Assembly (NCBI GenBank): GCA_905178155.1
Contig: CAJINV010000005.1
Span: 1,638,438 to 1,702,437 of the forward strand
Origin: Amoebophrya sp. A120
Lineage: Eukaryota; Sar; Dinophyceae; Syndiniales; Amoebophryaceae
Length of the DNA stretch: 64,000 nt
Direction: 5' to 3'
The notes beneath the pieces are model-generated. The model did no database searches. It worked only from the letters and a program-made list of their open reading frames with translations, and was not told the origin of the DNA. The translations under genes and the position numbers were made by a program. Shown here piece after piece: positions 50,888 to 60,930 of the stretch (the first letter of the stretch is position 1; each line of letters begins with the position of its first letter).

Positions 50888-53800
50888 TATGGCAGTGGGA
50901 AATACTTTTTTCCGAAAAACTTTTTTTTTTTGCTACATATGGGTCACCCACCGCGGTTAGGAGATAGCTTGTTGGCGGCGGAAATCAATTGCGTAGCAAC
51001 AACGCCCGCCACGGTGTTCTGAGCTCGGTAGCCTGAAGGCAGAAAGATGGCCGCATTGGTGGCGCACTGCGTCACGGCTTTGGGTCCGTCATGGCCGGCG
51101 TAGATGTCGAGCAGCCAGCCCCTGCAAAGCTGCCGGCTTAATGACAGCAATACGCGGCCACCCCAAAGCCAGAGCGAGGTGCTGCGGGCTGGAGCCAACA
51201 ATAGGCCCACGCCCCAACAGGCGAAACAGGCGCCCGCGCGTAGCCTTTGAGTATATTCAAAGCCATGCGCGGCATTGCCGGTGAAATTGATGCCGCGGCC
51301 GCGGCGCTCTTCCGGCCTTGGATCTCCGGGGGCATTTCTTCGCGCCGGCTGTTTTGCACGGAGGCCAGCAGAGTTCCCTCCTGGGCTGCAAAGCGATATC
51401 CTCTTGGGGTGCCCCCGAGGGGTCCCCCAAACCCCCCCTCCTTTGGGGCCTCTTCAGAGAGCTACTCCCCCTTGATATCTCCACGAAAGGGGGTCCCCCA
51501 AACCCCCCCCCTCAAGGGGGGGGGGGGCCGACCCCGCTTTTCGTTTGCGCAAGTTTGCAGATTTTCATAAGATAGTTCTTGAACAGCCACAGCGCGAATC
51601 CGGGCAAGGCGGAGACTTGCACTGCCTGGCCGGGAATAAATTCAAGGGCGCCGAAGGTGTCAGCCTATCCTGTATTTGCCGCGGGGGGCGCTTCCAAAGC
51701 TAGGGCGGGCCATGCCTCGAGGCCGTCCGCGTTTCAAACTGTCGCTTCTAGGCGAACCAGTCAGAATGTCGCTGACTTACCCTGAAACCCCTGCCCATAC
51801 ACCAAAGCCGCGGCAGAGGCCTCGCGTGTCACGTACCTTGAGGCCACACCGCCAAGGACTGAATCCATGGCCGCGGCTGCTCCTGAGGCCACCTCTCTCC
51901 TGCCTTCCGGGTAGCTAGCTAAGTTCTAGGCGGCATCTCTACGCCTATGCAGATCTGTTCTGCGCGTGCCGGCTTGTGTACGTATGAAGTGCCGTAAAAT
52001 CATATGTAGCGAAAAAAAAAAGTTTTTTTGAAAAAAGGATTTCCCATTGCCATAGTAGGATTGCTCCACATAACTCCGCAACTCCCCCAGTCGTTGCTCG
52101 TACGTCTGCGCAATGTGCAAGGCTAAATGGTCGCAGACGTCTGCTTATGCATCGCAAAAGCAGGTCTGGGGCTGCAAGGAAGTCGTGGTGCGCAAATCTC
52201 GTGAATGTTGATGAACGCACTAGTACCATATCCATAGTCATCTTCAAGCATGACGAGAAAGTTATTTCATGATAATGCGACTTCGTCTTTGCATCACACG
52301 CAGAAGGACCTATTTTTTTTCATGTTGGAGCACATCGATCATGGCGCATCATTGAGAGTGAAGCTTAAGATAAGGTGTGGGTGTCTGTGAGACGAAGTGG
52401 TAAGACTGACAATTCCTGCAATCTTTCAGACCCAGACATGTTTACGCTCGCTACCGCCAGACCACTGTTATCCATGGCGGAGATTCCGAACGTATCCGGT
52501 GCAAAAGCATCGTACTGCAACTTGGAACTGCAGAACAGCAATACAAAATCAAAGCTACTGTCAGACTCAGACGCCTTCATCCTGCTCCAGCATTTCAAAA
52601 AAATTTATGATCCGCTTTTCTCACTGACGTAGAAATTCTCGTGATGCAAACAAGAGGAAGTCGTACGATATCATATTACTTTTGCAGTGCATAGAAGGGG
52701 ATCAGCTGCAAGTCCGGGCGGTTGCGCATAAAATCACTCTGGTCCTCCTCTGAAACTCGCCTGCAGGTAGACGAGTCGTTCTTGTTCGCGACGAGGCAGA
52801 TACAGCAGGGTATTTGGCCCTCGACGGCCTTGTCGATGGAGGGAAGGAACTGATCAGGAATGCATTGCAAGCACGTCTGGCTCTGCCTTTCGGAAGAAGC
52901 TCATGCATCCAGCGGGACATACAAAAATCCTTGCTGCGTGAGCAGGAGCGAAAGAAACCCTCAATACACCCTGCTCACGAAATCTGTGATGCAAATGCTG
53001 AGACTTTTTGTAAGCAAGAAATTGTGGGGCTGCAAACTGCTCTGCAAGGCAAACATCTTTCTAAGTACTTCATCTGCACTGCTCCACCAGACGCAGACCC
53101 AGACACATTTACCTTTGATATGAAGTTCCCTCAAACTATCCGGATCGGAGACGTCGTACGTTATCCACTGCAAATATCGATCTGGGTCTGGAAATTTGTT
53201 GATTCTTGGATGAGTGAAACACTTTCAAGTGCGCCTAAGCATGGGAAAACGCTTCCTCACATGTAGCTCGCATACGGGATGGAATTACAAAAAGAACGAC
53301 AAACTTCTAGAAGAACAACTGCGATTTATTTGCATGGCAAAGAAAGCTTCGCGTTTGATTTCGGTTAGATTTTGATTTTTTTCCGGAAGAAATCAACCGG
53401 GTGCTCGCTTCTTTAGGCGAGCGAGTGACTGTTGTACGTGCTAATTGAGTTCCTGAGAGTAAGTGGCAGGCAAGCTGTGTTTCAACAATTTGCCACCAGA
53501 ACTTGACTAAAAAACACCCGTTTTGATGTCGAACAGCCAAGACTGGGGAGTTGCCTCGGAAAAATTGCACCGGGATGCTCTTAGTCCTTGGCTTCAGGCG
53601 GGACTTGCACTACCTCCTCATCCGTGCTAGTCCTACCAACCTCCGCGCAGCCACGAGGTCCAAAACAAGCCGCCTCTGCTTGCCCTTCCTCGTGTCCAAC
53701 AGGCTCCTCAAAGCTGGCAGGTCCTAAGAGAGCCTCCTCTGCTCTCCCTTCCTGTCAACACCGCCGCAGCCGAGGCTTTAGCGATGGCACGCAAACGCCA

Positions 53801-54938
53801 CCGGGAAACACTGGAAAACACGAAGTTACACCCAGCATCGCCCAGTTGCCTTGCCCCTAAACCCTTTACCCTACCCTGAAACCCTTGCCCCCCCCCGACC
53901 GAGATTTTTAATAAAAAAAAAACCCAAAAGCTATTGACCCTTTTTCCCTGCTCTCCCCCCCCAAATGATTTCCCTTAGCCGGCTCCAGAGCACAGAGCGG
54001 TTAGGGCAGAGATTGTTGTGATTCTGTAGGAGGAAAAGCGCTAATCTAATCTACTTGCGTCTGTCGAATATCTTTATCTTAGATGCTGACGAAGTGCATC
54101 TCTCAGCGATAAAGAAAAACTATAGCTTTTCTATCTCTCAAGCGAAAACTATAGCTATTTCCGGAAGAAATCAAATACAAGGCAGGCATCTCAACTCGCA
54201 CTTTCCAGACGACCCAGACACATATGCAATGCGTATACATCAGGACAAAGCAACTTGTGCCCTTGCAGACCGAGTCCACCGTTTGCGAGTGTGCGACAGT
54301 GTTCGTTTGTGTATCCGTTGCGCCAGCGATGTTTCTGTGAAATCCAGTGGTAGAACTAGAAGTAATTTCGCAAAGCAGAAGTACTAGGTACATGCCTTCA
54401 GCTTCTTGTCAGGACGTAGATCAGCGTCGAGATACTTATTTCCTTCCAATTGCATGCGCCATGTATCATCTTGAGTCCTCTGTCATGCAAATCCTCGATG
54501 TGGTTGACATTAGCAGCACTACAGACGAAAATACCCGCCACACTCCTGCAGGTGCAGTTCGACCTGAATATTCCGGTCCGGAAACGGAACGACCTTCACC
54601 GTGTTCCTTATCCTGATGAAAAAAGTATACTCACCCAAAAGTTAAAATCCTCAAGATGAAAACAAATACAAAACTGATGTGCGTGACAAAAATATAAAAC
54701 ATTTACTTTTACATTTTGTGCATGCAGACTCTGATTCGCATCATGGCAAGAATCATTGAGTGCAGGAGGTGGGTACATTTTTACAAAGGATAGTCTCTCG
54801 CCCCAGAGTGACGTTGTACGATCTCGGAAAGCTCCCGTCGCCGAGCACTTCTCGGAAGGCGGTTTTCCCGACTTTTGACTTGCCCAGAATCGCCACTTTG
54901 CCACGAAGGACCAGAGGCGGACCGAATTGCGCGGCCAT
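50874..54938 (-). CDS. IFT27: Intraflagellar transport protein 27, Rab-like GTPase
   Basis: Exon 1 (ATG at 54936-54938) has the P-loop GKSKVGKTA and FPRSYNVTLGRET. Exon 2 gives VKVVPFPDRNIQVELHLQEC. Exons 3 and 4 join across a 1.07-kb introner to CFVLMYDVSDPDSLRELH. Exon 5 holds the guanine-specificity motif NKND (CLVANKNDSS). Exon 6 holds SAMDNSGL, the G5 region. The last exon reads CDHLALHIAQTYEQRLGELR and ends EQSYAY. The order and wording match IFT27/RABL4, an IFT-B subunit in flagella that pairs with IFT25. The usual DxxG switch II motif appears as ExxG (ECGG); IFT27 is known to hydrolyse GTP poorly. Five introners and two ordinary introns split it. Junctions LIPFGISAMD and LMYDVSD are exact; some others are approximate. 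Confidence 0.9.
50888..52054. mobile_element. 1.17-kb introner with GC-rich cargo, family I
   Basis: Inverted repeats of about 53 bp (TATGGCAGTGGGAAAT...ATTTCCCATTGCCATA, each with an A/T run and CTACATATG) and an exact duplication GTAGG. The inside (about 51000-51900) is GC-rich with G/C runs (near 51400-51530) and does not resemble the flanking gene. Removal gives VEQSYAY and stop in IFT27. Confidence 0.85.
52146..52444. mobile_element. Introner, family B copy 7 (diverged)
   Basis: GGTCTGGGGCTGCAAGG at one end and TCAGACCCAGACATG at the other. The duplication is not clear. It lies between the SAMDNSG exon and the last exon of IFT27. Confidence 0.75.
52493..52693. mobile_element. Introner, family A copy 6
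   Basis: TATCCGGTGCAAAAGC pairs with TACTTTTGCAGTGCATA. Duplication GAACG/GAAGG. Removal reads LIPFGISAMDNSG. Confidence 0.85.
52861..53120. mobile_element. Introner, family B copy 8 (diverged)
   Basis: CGTCTGGCTCTGCC and GACCCAGACACATTT ends. The duplication is unclear. Between RELH and the NKND exon of IFT27. Confidence 0.75.
53162..54235. mobile_element. Long (1.07 kb) family B introner with nested insert
   Basis: Ends GATCTGGGTCTGGAAA and TTTCCAGACGACCCAG. Duplication TACGT/TACAT. Removal reads LMYDVSDPD. A 17-bp repeat (TTTCCGGAAGAAATCAA) at 53380-53396 and 54158-54174 brackets a 0.76-kb block rich in C/T runs, probably a second insertion. Confidence 0.82.
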
Positions 54939-56056
54939 CTTCTTGAGGGTTTATTTTCTGTCAGAGTTGTCAGTAGAGTGAGGACATGTTGAAAAATTCC
55001 ATCATGTGCCTTGCTTTTTAAAGTGTAAACTTCACTTCTTTCAAAGGAGCGCTCTTTCTCTCGTATGTTATGTATGTTGAGGCTCCTGAGGAGCTTGAAA
55101 TCGGATAGAATATTTGCATTTCATTCTCCACAATAAATCAGCACCACGCAACCAGTTGACAATGATAGCGGCCGCAGTACAGCTTTCGCATGCGCTTTTT
55201 CTTTTTGTTTCTCCTTACATTATCCCTCGCACAAACGACATCAACACAGTACTTACTCACTCTCGCTCTGCTTCGGACCATTAATATCATAGATAGTACA
55301 AGTTCAAGCACTCTGCTCTGGAGCAGATTGCGGTCGATCTAAAAGAAAAACTAAAACACCAAATAGCGCGTAGCCCAATAAAGAACTGTAGGTCGGGGAC
55401 CCAGGCGACCTCGCCTGTTGCGGTTTGCAGCTTTCGCTGCAGAGATGATCCGTTGTTCTTCCGTATTCTTTGTTTCTTTCCAAATCCAACACGGGTAGTT
55501 GTGTGCCAGTTCAGTAGTTTACAGTTTAAGAAAAAAGCTCAAGCGATCATTTTCCAAAAGGGTGCATTTGCTAGATGATACTTCATGCCGCCCGGGTGCG
55601 TTTCCAGCTCTAACGATTCGCGAAGCGGCACGGTGATGAGAAGGGCTACACGACGCCTGCGTTGCTCCTCCTCGCCGCATCCACTGAGTACACCAGCCGG
55701 AACTGGCTGCTGAATCGGCGGTGCATACCGTCATTTTCAACGCACCAGAAGCAATTTGTTGCAAGAATCATAATCAAACGGTTAAAAGATTAAAGGTTCA
55801 TCTCTTCACCACACTGAGAAGTGGGTTGGGTTTCGTCCTTCGATTTTGCTAATAAATGGTTAAGAAGTTGATGAAGTTTAATGGTTCATTTTCTTTCTGT
55901 TTCTGTTTCATTTAAATTCATCCTACAAACAGTAGATAATAAATAGAAATAGGAATAAGCAGCCAGAAGACGTCGAGTTTTCTTTTCCACAACATATCAA
56001 TATCAAATGATAAGCTGCGAAACAAGAAAAGCTGCACGACCAAGCATGCCTATCTT
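54939..56056. other. Intergenic region, no gene supported
   Basis: Contains one 81-codon minus-strand frame (55519-55764) without ATG or recognised content. No introner seen. Confidence 0.4.
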
Positions 56057-59000
56057 CACGAGTACTTGAACGGGTGCACGTATGCATTGCAAATATGTCT
56101 GGGTCTCGGAAGATGCAGACCTGTGATGCTGGTCCTGGTGCGCATTCCAGTTCACATCAAAATGAATCTCCCATGCCTGGCGGGCACATCAAAAGACAAA
56201 AGTTATAGACTTTTTGCCGCCTAAAGAGGATACTTCTAAGTATATGCGGGTTAGGCGTTGACCACCAGTACTTAAGAACCTTCTCAGGGCCCATGGTGCT
56301 AGGGTTTTCATGCCAGGCCTTGTGTTGCGCGCAAAAACTGCATGGAAATGGCAAACGTCTGCACTCATCCAGACCCAGAGATATTTGCAATCCATAGCAC
56401 CACGTTGTTCACAATGTCGTACTTCACTGACGGGTTTGTGATGGCTAGCCTGGGTTCCCTATCAGAGTGCACTATTCCCCTTGGTTCCCCTCATTTGCGA
56501 TGCAAAAGGCAAAGTCCACCAGGCCTTGCATTGTTCTCCTAGTTGATTTTGAATTAAATAAAAAAATTTGCCAGCAGTGTTTGCATGACAAGCTTTTGCG
56601 GCATAGCCCAGACACGACAGTGGCACTGCAGTTATGTCATGTCACACAAAGCCTTTATGGAAACTGCTGGTGTTCTTAGTCTTAATTGCATTGCTATTCA
56701 TGCCCTGCAATGATTAAAGGGGAGAAGGGGAAAGTTGTGCACTCTCATATTTCCGGTAATAGCTGTCGTGCCGGAAGAGCTTGTCTTCGGACGAGTAATT
56801 ATTGTTTTTTCTCTGCTATGCATCGCAAAAGTATCGCAGTCGCAATAGTACGAAAAGTTGCATTGTGCATCATACGAATTTTCTCAAAATGATATCCGCC
56901 ATTTCTAATGCTGCTTTCGGTTTATTGTTATTGTTCCCATATGAAGTGGAAGATTTGTCATGCAGTAAGAAGTATTGCAATTGCAATTGACAACATTCCG
57001 AGTGCGATACTTTCTCTTTCGCGCAGGATAACAGCACTGAGAAATCGTAGTTCGGTATCCTGTTGTAGATGTAGTGGCGATTCTCAATCGAGAATGATGT
57101 CGTGTCGCCGTGCCGTATGCAGATTCAGTAAAGAGGTTCTTCATTTTCATCAAGCATCATCCTGGGCATGGAACATCTTCAGACCTAATTTCCCGGATCG
57201 ATTCATCTTGCTTTTCATATTTATTCATTAATCAACATCGAATGACAGTGTGGCTATCGTAGTAGGTGCTTACTTACCTTTGTTTTGACTTGTAGATCTG
57301 CTGGCTAATGAGGTCTTGTCCCGCTGCAGTCGTGTGCACCGATTGCGAATACGTGTTGGCCGTCTTGCACTTCGAAAACGCTGCGGACTGTAAAAAATTC
57401 AAGCATCACGAAAGAGATTTACGATTTTCTTCCCTAGGTGTGGTTTGCTGTGGATTTGTGCTTTAGCTTTTGTTGAGAGCATGAATGAATAACAATCAGA
57501 ATAAACTGTGTCAGACACTAGTAGCATCATCTCATTCTCAACTTCCTCGTCTTTTCGTCCTGATACAATTCATTCTAGCGCATTGTATTTGTAGCTGTTG
57601 TCGTTGTGCTCCTATACCTACGAAAAAAATCCATAGGTACCTCATTCTGCACTTGCCTCCAGTCGGGATACCTCACTCTAGGTTGTATGGACAGAAAAGT
57701 TGCGGTTGGTGTTGGTCACAATCAAAACTAATTACTGCAGCTTTTGCATCAGAACTTTTTCCAGCGCAAAAATTTTTTCTCGTATTGATTGCAGGAGAAA
57801 CACAAAGGAATGAATCTTCGCGTTCTTCATCCTATAGGACTATACTGCTCTGTTGATGCATTTACTCTATGCATGGCAGACATTCACATTTTTCTAGTGC
57901 GAAAATGCCAACGAGTGACCGTGACAAACTTTAAACTTTTTTTGTTGGATACGTTGTGTTCGCGCACTACTTCTCGCCGATGAAGCATCGGACCTTGTTG
58001 ATATGGACGCCTCAACTGGAGCATCAATCTCATCCATGTGGAACAAACTGTGATGCAAACAGCGGATAAAAATCTGTCTGGCTTGTACTTGTTCCAGGGG
58101 GTAGGTGTTCCGCATGACAAATGTAACAATGCAGCAGCTCATCATCTTCTTCTTCATCATCAAGCCGCATTACAATTATCCGCACAAGTACAAGCTTTGT
58201 CATGCAAATCGGGACCGAGCAGGCTCGGCTTTTTTTACCGTTTATGCCGCTAGTAGACAGGTCTGGACGTTTTGAATTGGTTGTAACAACTTCGGCTCAC
58301 ACAATGTTTAGCCCTACCTTGTTCCAGTTGTGCGACTGTTCTAGCTGAGTAGCAGGGCATAAATGAGTACATCACCTTTTCCAAGTACTCGCTCTTTGAC
58401 CGCGTCCGCGTTGCATTCACTTTGTCGTCCTGATAGAAAAGCGGTATGAATCAATCTTTTTATTCGATCTCCCACAACCACATCATGATGCAAATATGAA
58501 TACACGATCCACTATCTCATGCGCCGAATGCGAAGCAAAAGCAGGTAAGCAAGACTTTAATCCTGCACATCAACAACAACATGCACAGTTAGAGAATTTT
58601 GCCATTTCGCGGCGAGTTCGTTTTAGATGTCGACCTCGTGGCTCAACAAGCGGAACTAGATGCAATACAAAGTGAAAGTTCAAGAATTGCGGTATAATGA
58701 AGAATCAGACCCCTGCAGTAGCCGGGGCTGCGAAGAAATAAGCAGAGTTGTAATGCGAATACCACGTCAGTTAAATTTCTCCTGTTCGGCCTGGGTGAGC
58801 CGTCAGGCCTGAGTTCGTGCCTTCTGCGCTGAAAATCCCCGAAGTTCTGGTGGTTCTCCAACTGCGCCAGATGGAGCTCCAGCCTGCGGCACTCCTTGTC
58901 GGCGACTTTTGGATGCTCGTCCAGTATCGAATGCAAATATCGATCTGGCTCTGGAAATTTCTGATGAAATTGTCGTGTGGGTGGAAAAAAGCAGCCGCAG

Positions 59001-59929
59001 CCCTCTCTCGAACTCGTAGAGAGTCACGCATGGAAAATGTTTTGAACGGCTAAGCATGTCGTACGCGAACACGACTAAGTAAACGGCATGACGAGCAATT
59101 ATAGCATTTTATCATGACAAATCAAACAGGCGGGGCTTGAATCGCCATAGATCATAGGCAAGATGGGTTTTTCTCTCCTCCTGTTAGTGTTAGCCCAGCC
59201 TGACAGACCTTGCTTTCTATCTACTTCCAGGCGCAAACATATTTGCGATGCATATCCAGAGCGGTGAGGCAGTGCTTCACCGGCTCACGCGGGTCCCTTT
59301 TGAAGAATGAGTTGTTGATGTGTCTTAGTTGTTCATCATGTCCTTTGAAGATGCCACAGAGAGACAACGTGCGAGCATCCGCCTGCAACATGAGAAAGTC
59401 TGGCTCTAGTACAACTTCTACCCCTGCCCAACAAGAAGGTCGTGGTCAAGAACACGCATCAGCGAAAATAAACTCTGTACTTACCTTGGAAAGGCCCGTC
59501 TCCTCTGAAACCATTTGTTCGTCGTTCGATTGCCCTTATGAATTGCAAATATGTAGTCTGGTGGTGGCTCGAGGAACGGCGACGAGCAAATTTATTGTGT
59601 TCGATTTCACGCATTCAAAGATCTGGCAAGCATGAGCATGACCGGATAAAATTTGCAGGACAAAGTGTTATCTTGTTCCCATCCCCGACATCACGATACA
59701 TTTTGCATCTTCGTTGATAGCTCTTGTCTACAAAGTGGTCGTTGTTCCGCAGCTGCCGGAGGTAAATCTCGTCGGACTCGCCGTTGTTGACTATGTTCCA
59801 GTTGTGCCCACCCAGTCGCGCCGCGATCGCCTTGTCGTTGGCCGTTCCCACACATCGCTGCTCGTCGTAGTGATTCAAACTACCCTCCAGCGTCCGCTCC
59901 CGCAGCGCGTCGTTTTTCGCGGACGCCAT
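56057..59929 (-). CDS. Unrecognised multi-exon protein
   Basis: The ATG at 59927-59929 begins MASAKNDALRERTLEGSLNH, with DEIYLRQLRNNDHFVDKS before the first introner. Further exons read ADARTLSLCGIFKGHDEQLR, then LTALDEHPKVADKECRRLEL across an exact introner joint, KVNATRTRSKSEYLEKV, AAFSKCKTANTYSQSVHTTA, ENRHYIYNRIPNYDFSVL, NNNYSSEDKLFRHDSYYRK, PRLAITNPSVKYDIVNNVV and the end HPFKYS. Many short Tyr/Asn/Arg-rich exons with repeated Y-x-x-Y character recall microtubule-associated flagellar proteins, and IFT27 is the next gene, but this is only an impression. The phase between exon 1 and the ADARTL exon is unresolved. Exons between 57400 and 58300 may be missed. Confidence 0.65.
56082..56396. 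mobile_element. Introner, family B copy 10
   Basis: TGTCTGGGTCTCGGAAG and CCAGACCCAGAGATA ends. Duplication GCACG/GCACC. Removal reads DIVNNVVHPFKYS at the C-terminus. Confidence 0.87.
56460..56749. mobile_element. Introner, family E copy 4
   Basis: TATCAGAGTGCAC and GTTGTGCACTCTCATA ends. Duplication TTCCC/TTTCC. Confidence 0.85.
56817..57030. mobile_element. Introner, family A copy 8 (diverged)
   Basis: GCAAAAGTATCGCAGTCGC and GTGCGATACTTTCTCTTTCG ends. Duplication unclear. Between the NRIPNYDFSV and NNNYSSEDK exons. Confidence 0.75.
58925..59254. mobile_element. Introner, family B copy 11
   Basis: GATCTGGCTCTGGAA at one end; the other end is degraded (TTCCAGGCGCAAACA). Exact duplication TCCAG. 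Removal reads CLTALDEHPKVADK. Confidence 0.86.
59538..59719. mobile_element. Introner, family B-related copy
   Basis: A short element ending GCAAATATGTAGTCTGG and, at the other side, TACATTTTGCATCTTCG. Duplication GCCCT/GCTCT. It lies at the end of exon 1 of the unrecognised gene. Confidence 0.75.
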
Positions 59930-60930
59930 CTTTCGATACTTGAATTAGAATTGATTTTCTTGTTAAATGCACTTCTTCCTCAAATAATTATGGTGGTTGC
60001 ATCGGGTGCTCGTGGTTCAGGTGTTGGCTCAGAAGGCTAGTGGTACCTCTCCAGTACTTCCATGCACCCAGTACTTGATCTTCAACACTAGCTGCTCGTC
60101 TTCAAGCCTAATAAATATTATCCCGCTACTTTTGCAGCTTTTCTGCCTGTCACGACTGTCTTCAACATTTTTTGAGTGACACTATTTTTTTGAGCGACCA
60201 CGAACTGCTCTGGTCTTGTTTGCGATTCATTGCACCGGTAATTTACTATAATCCAATGGAGGAAATTATAGAGAGCGAGTAGAGAGAACCAAGAACGAAC
60301 GACCAGCGTGACGCGAGGACAAGCAAAAGCGGCTGCTCAGATGGTGCTCCGACGATCGCGTCCTCCAGTGTCAACGACCTTAGCGGAGCTCCGACTCCGA
60401 TGGCGTCGGTCACTCTACTTCTACTTCTCTCCCTGCCATGTGCGTATTCGCTCGAGAAATCGTGATGCTCACTCCGCTAAAAATGCGCTAATCGTAAGCA
60501 CTTACTCGACGAGAACCTCTACTCGCTCTTTTTTTGCAACGCTCGTACGTGCTAAAAACACGAACACTTCCACAAAACCATCGATCTAATTTGCAAAAGA
60601 AACCCTTCTTCCTTGCCACGGACGGCTGCTTCAATCATGTTTGATTGCTTTCTGCTCGTTTTTATTACTTATTGATTCTTTTCATTTGTTTCAGGATAAC
60701 CAAGCCGAAGCCGCGTTGTAGAATACAAATACGTTCTGACAACTCCAGTTCCCTCTCATATGTTTATGTCCTTCGTATGCTTAGATTCCTATGCGTTGCA
60801 TGTCCGGAAGTACACAAAGAGCAGGCCGCACCTCTTCTCCGGTTCGTTTACTAGAGAAGCACGTTGACCTCCACATGGCTCAACGCTACAGTGTCGCTTT
60901 TCACGAGCAAGTTGCACCCCCACTCGATCT
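59930..60930. other. Intergenic region, no gene seen
   Basis: Spacer between the exportin-2 stop and the start of the next gene; only short frames without content. Confidence 0.45.

Noticed and set aside
47598-52054. Bacterial contamination in the GC-rich 47-52 kb stretches
   Set aside because: The blocks are bounded by repeats embedded in eukaryotic exons, and no bacterial-type genes or operons were seen.
60308-60589. Plus-strand frame of 93 codons
   Set aside because: Arg/Ser/Thr-rich with no recognisable motif, no splice partners and no other plus-strand gene in the window.
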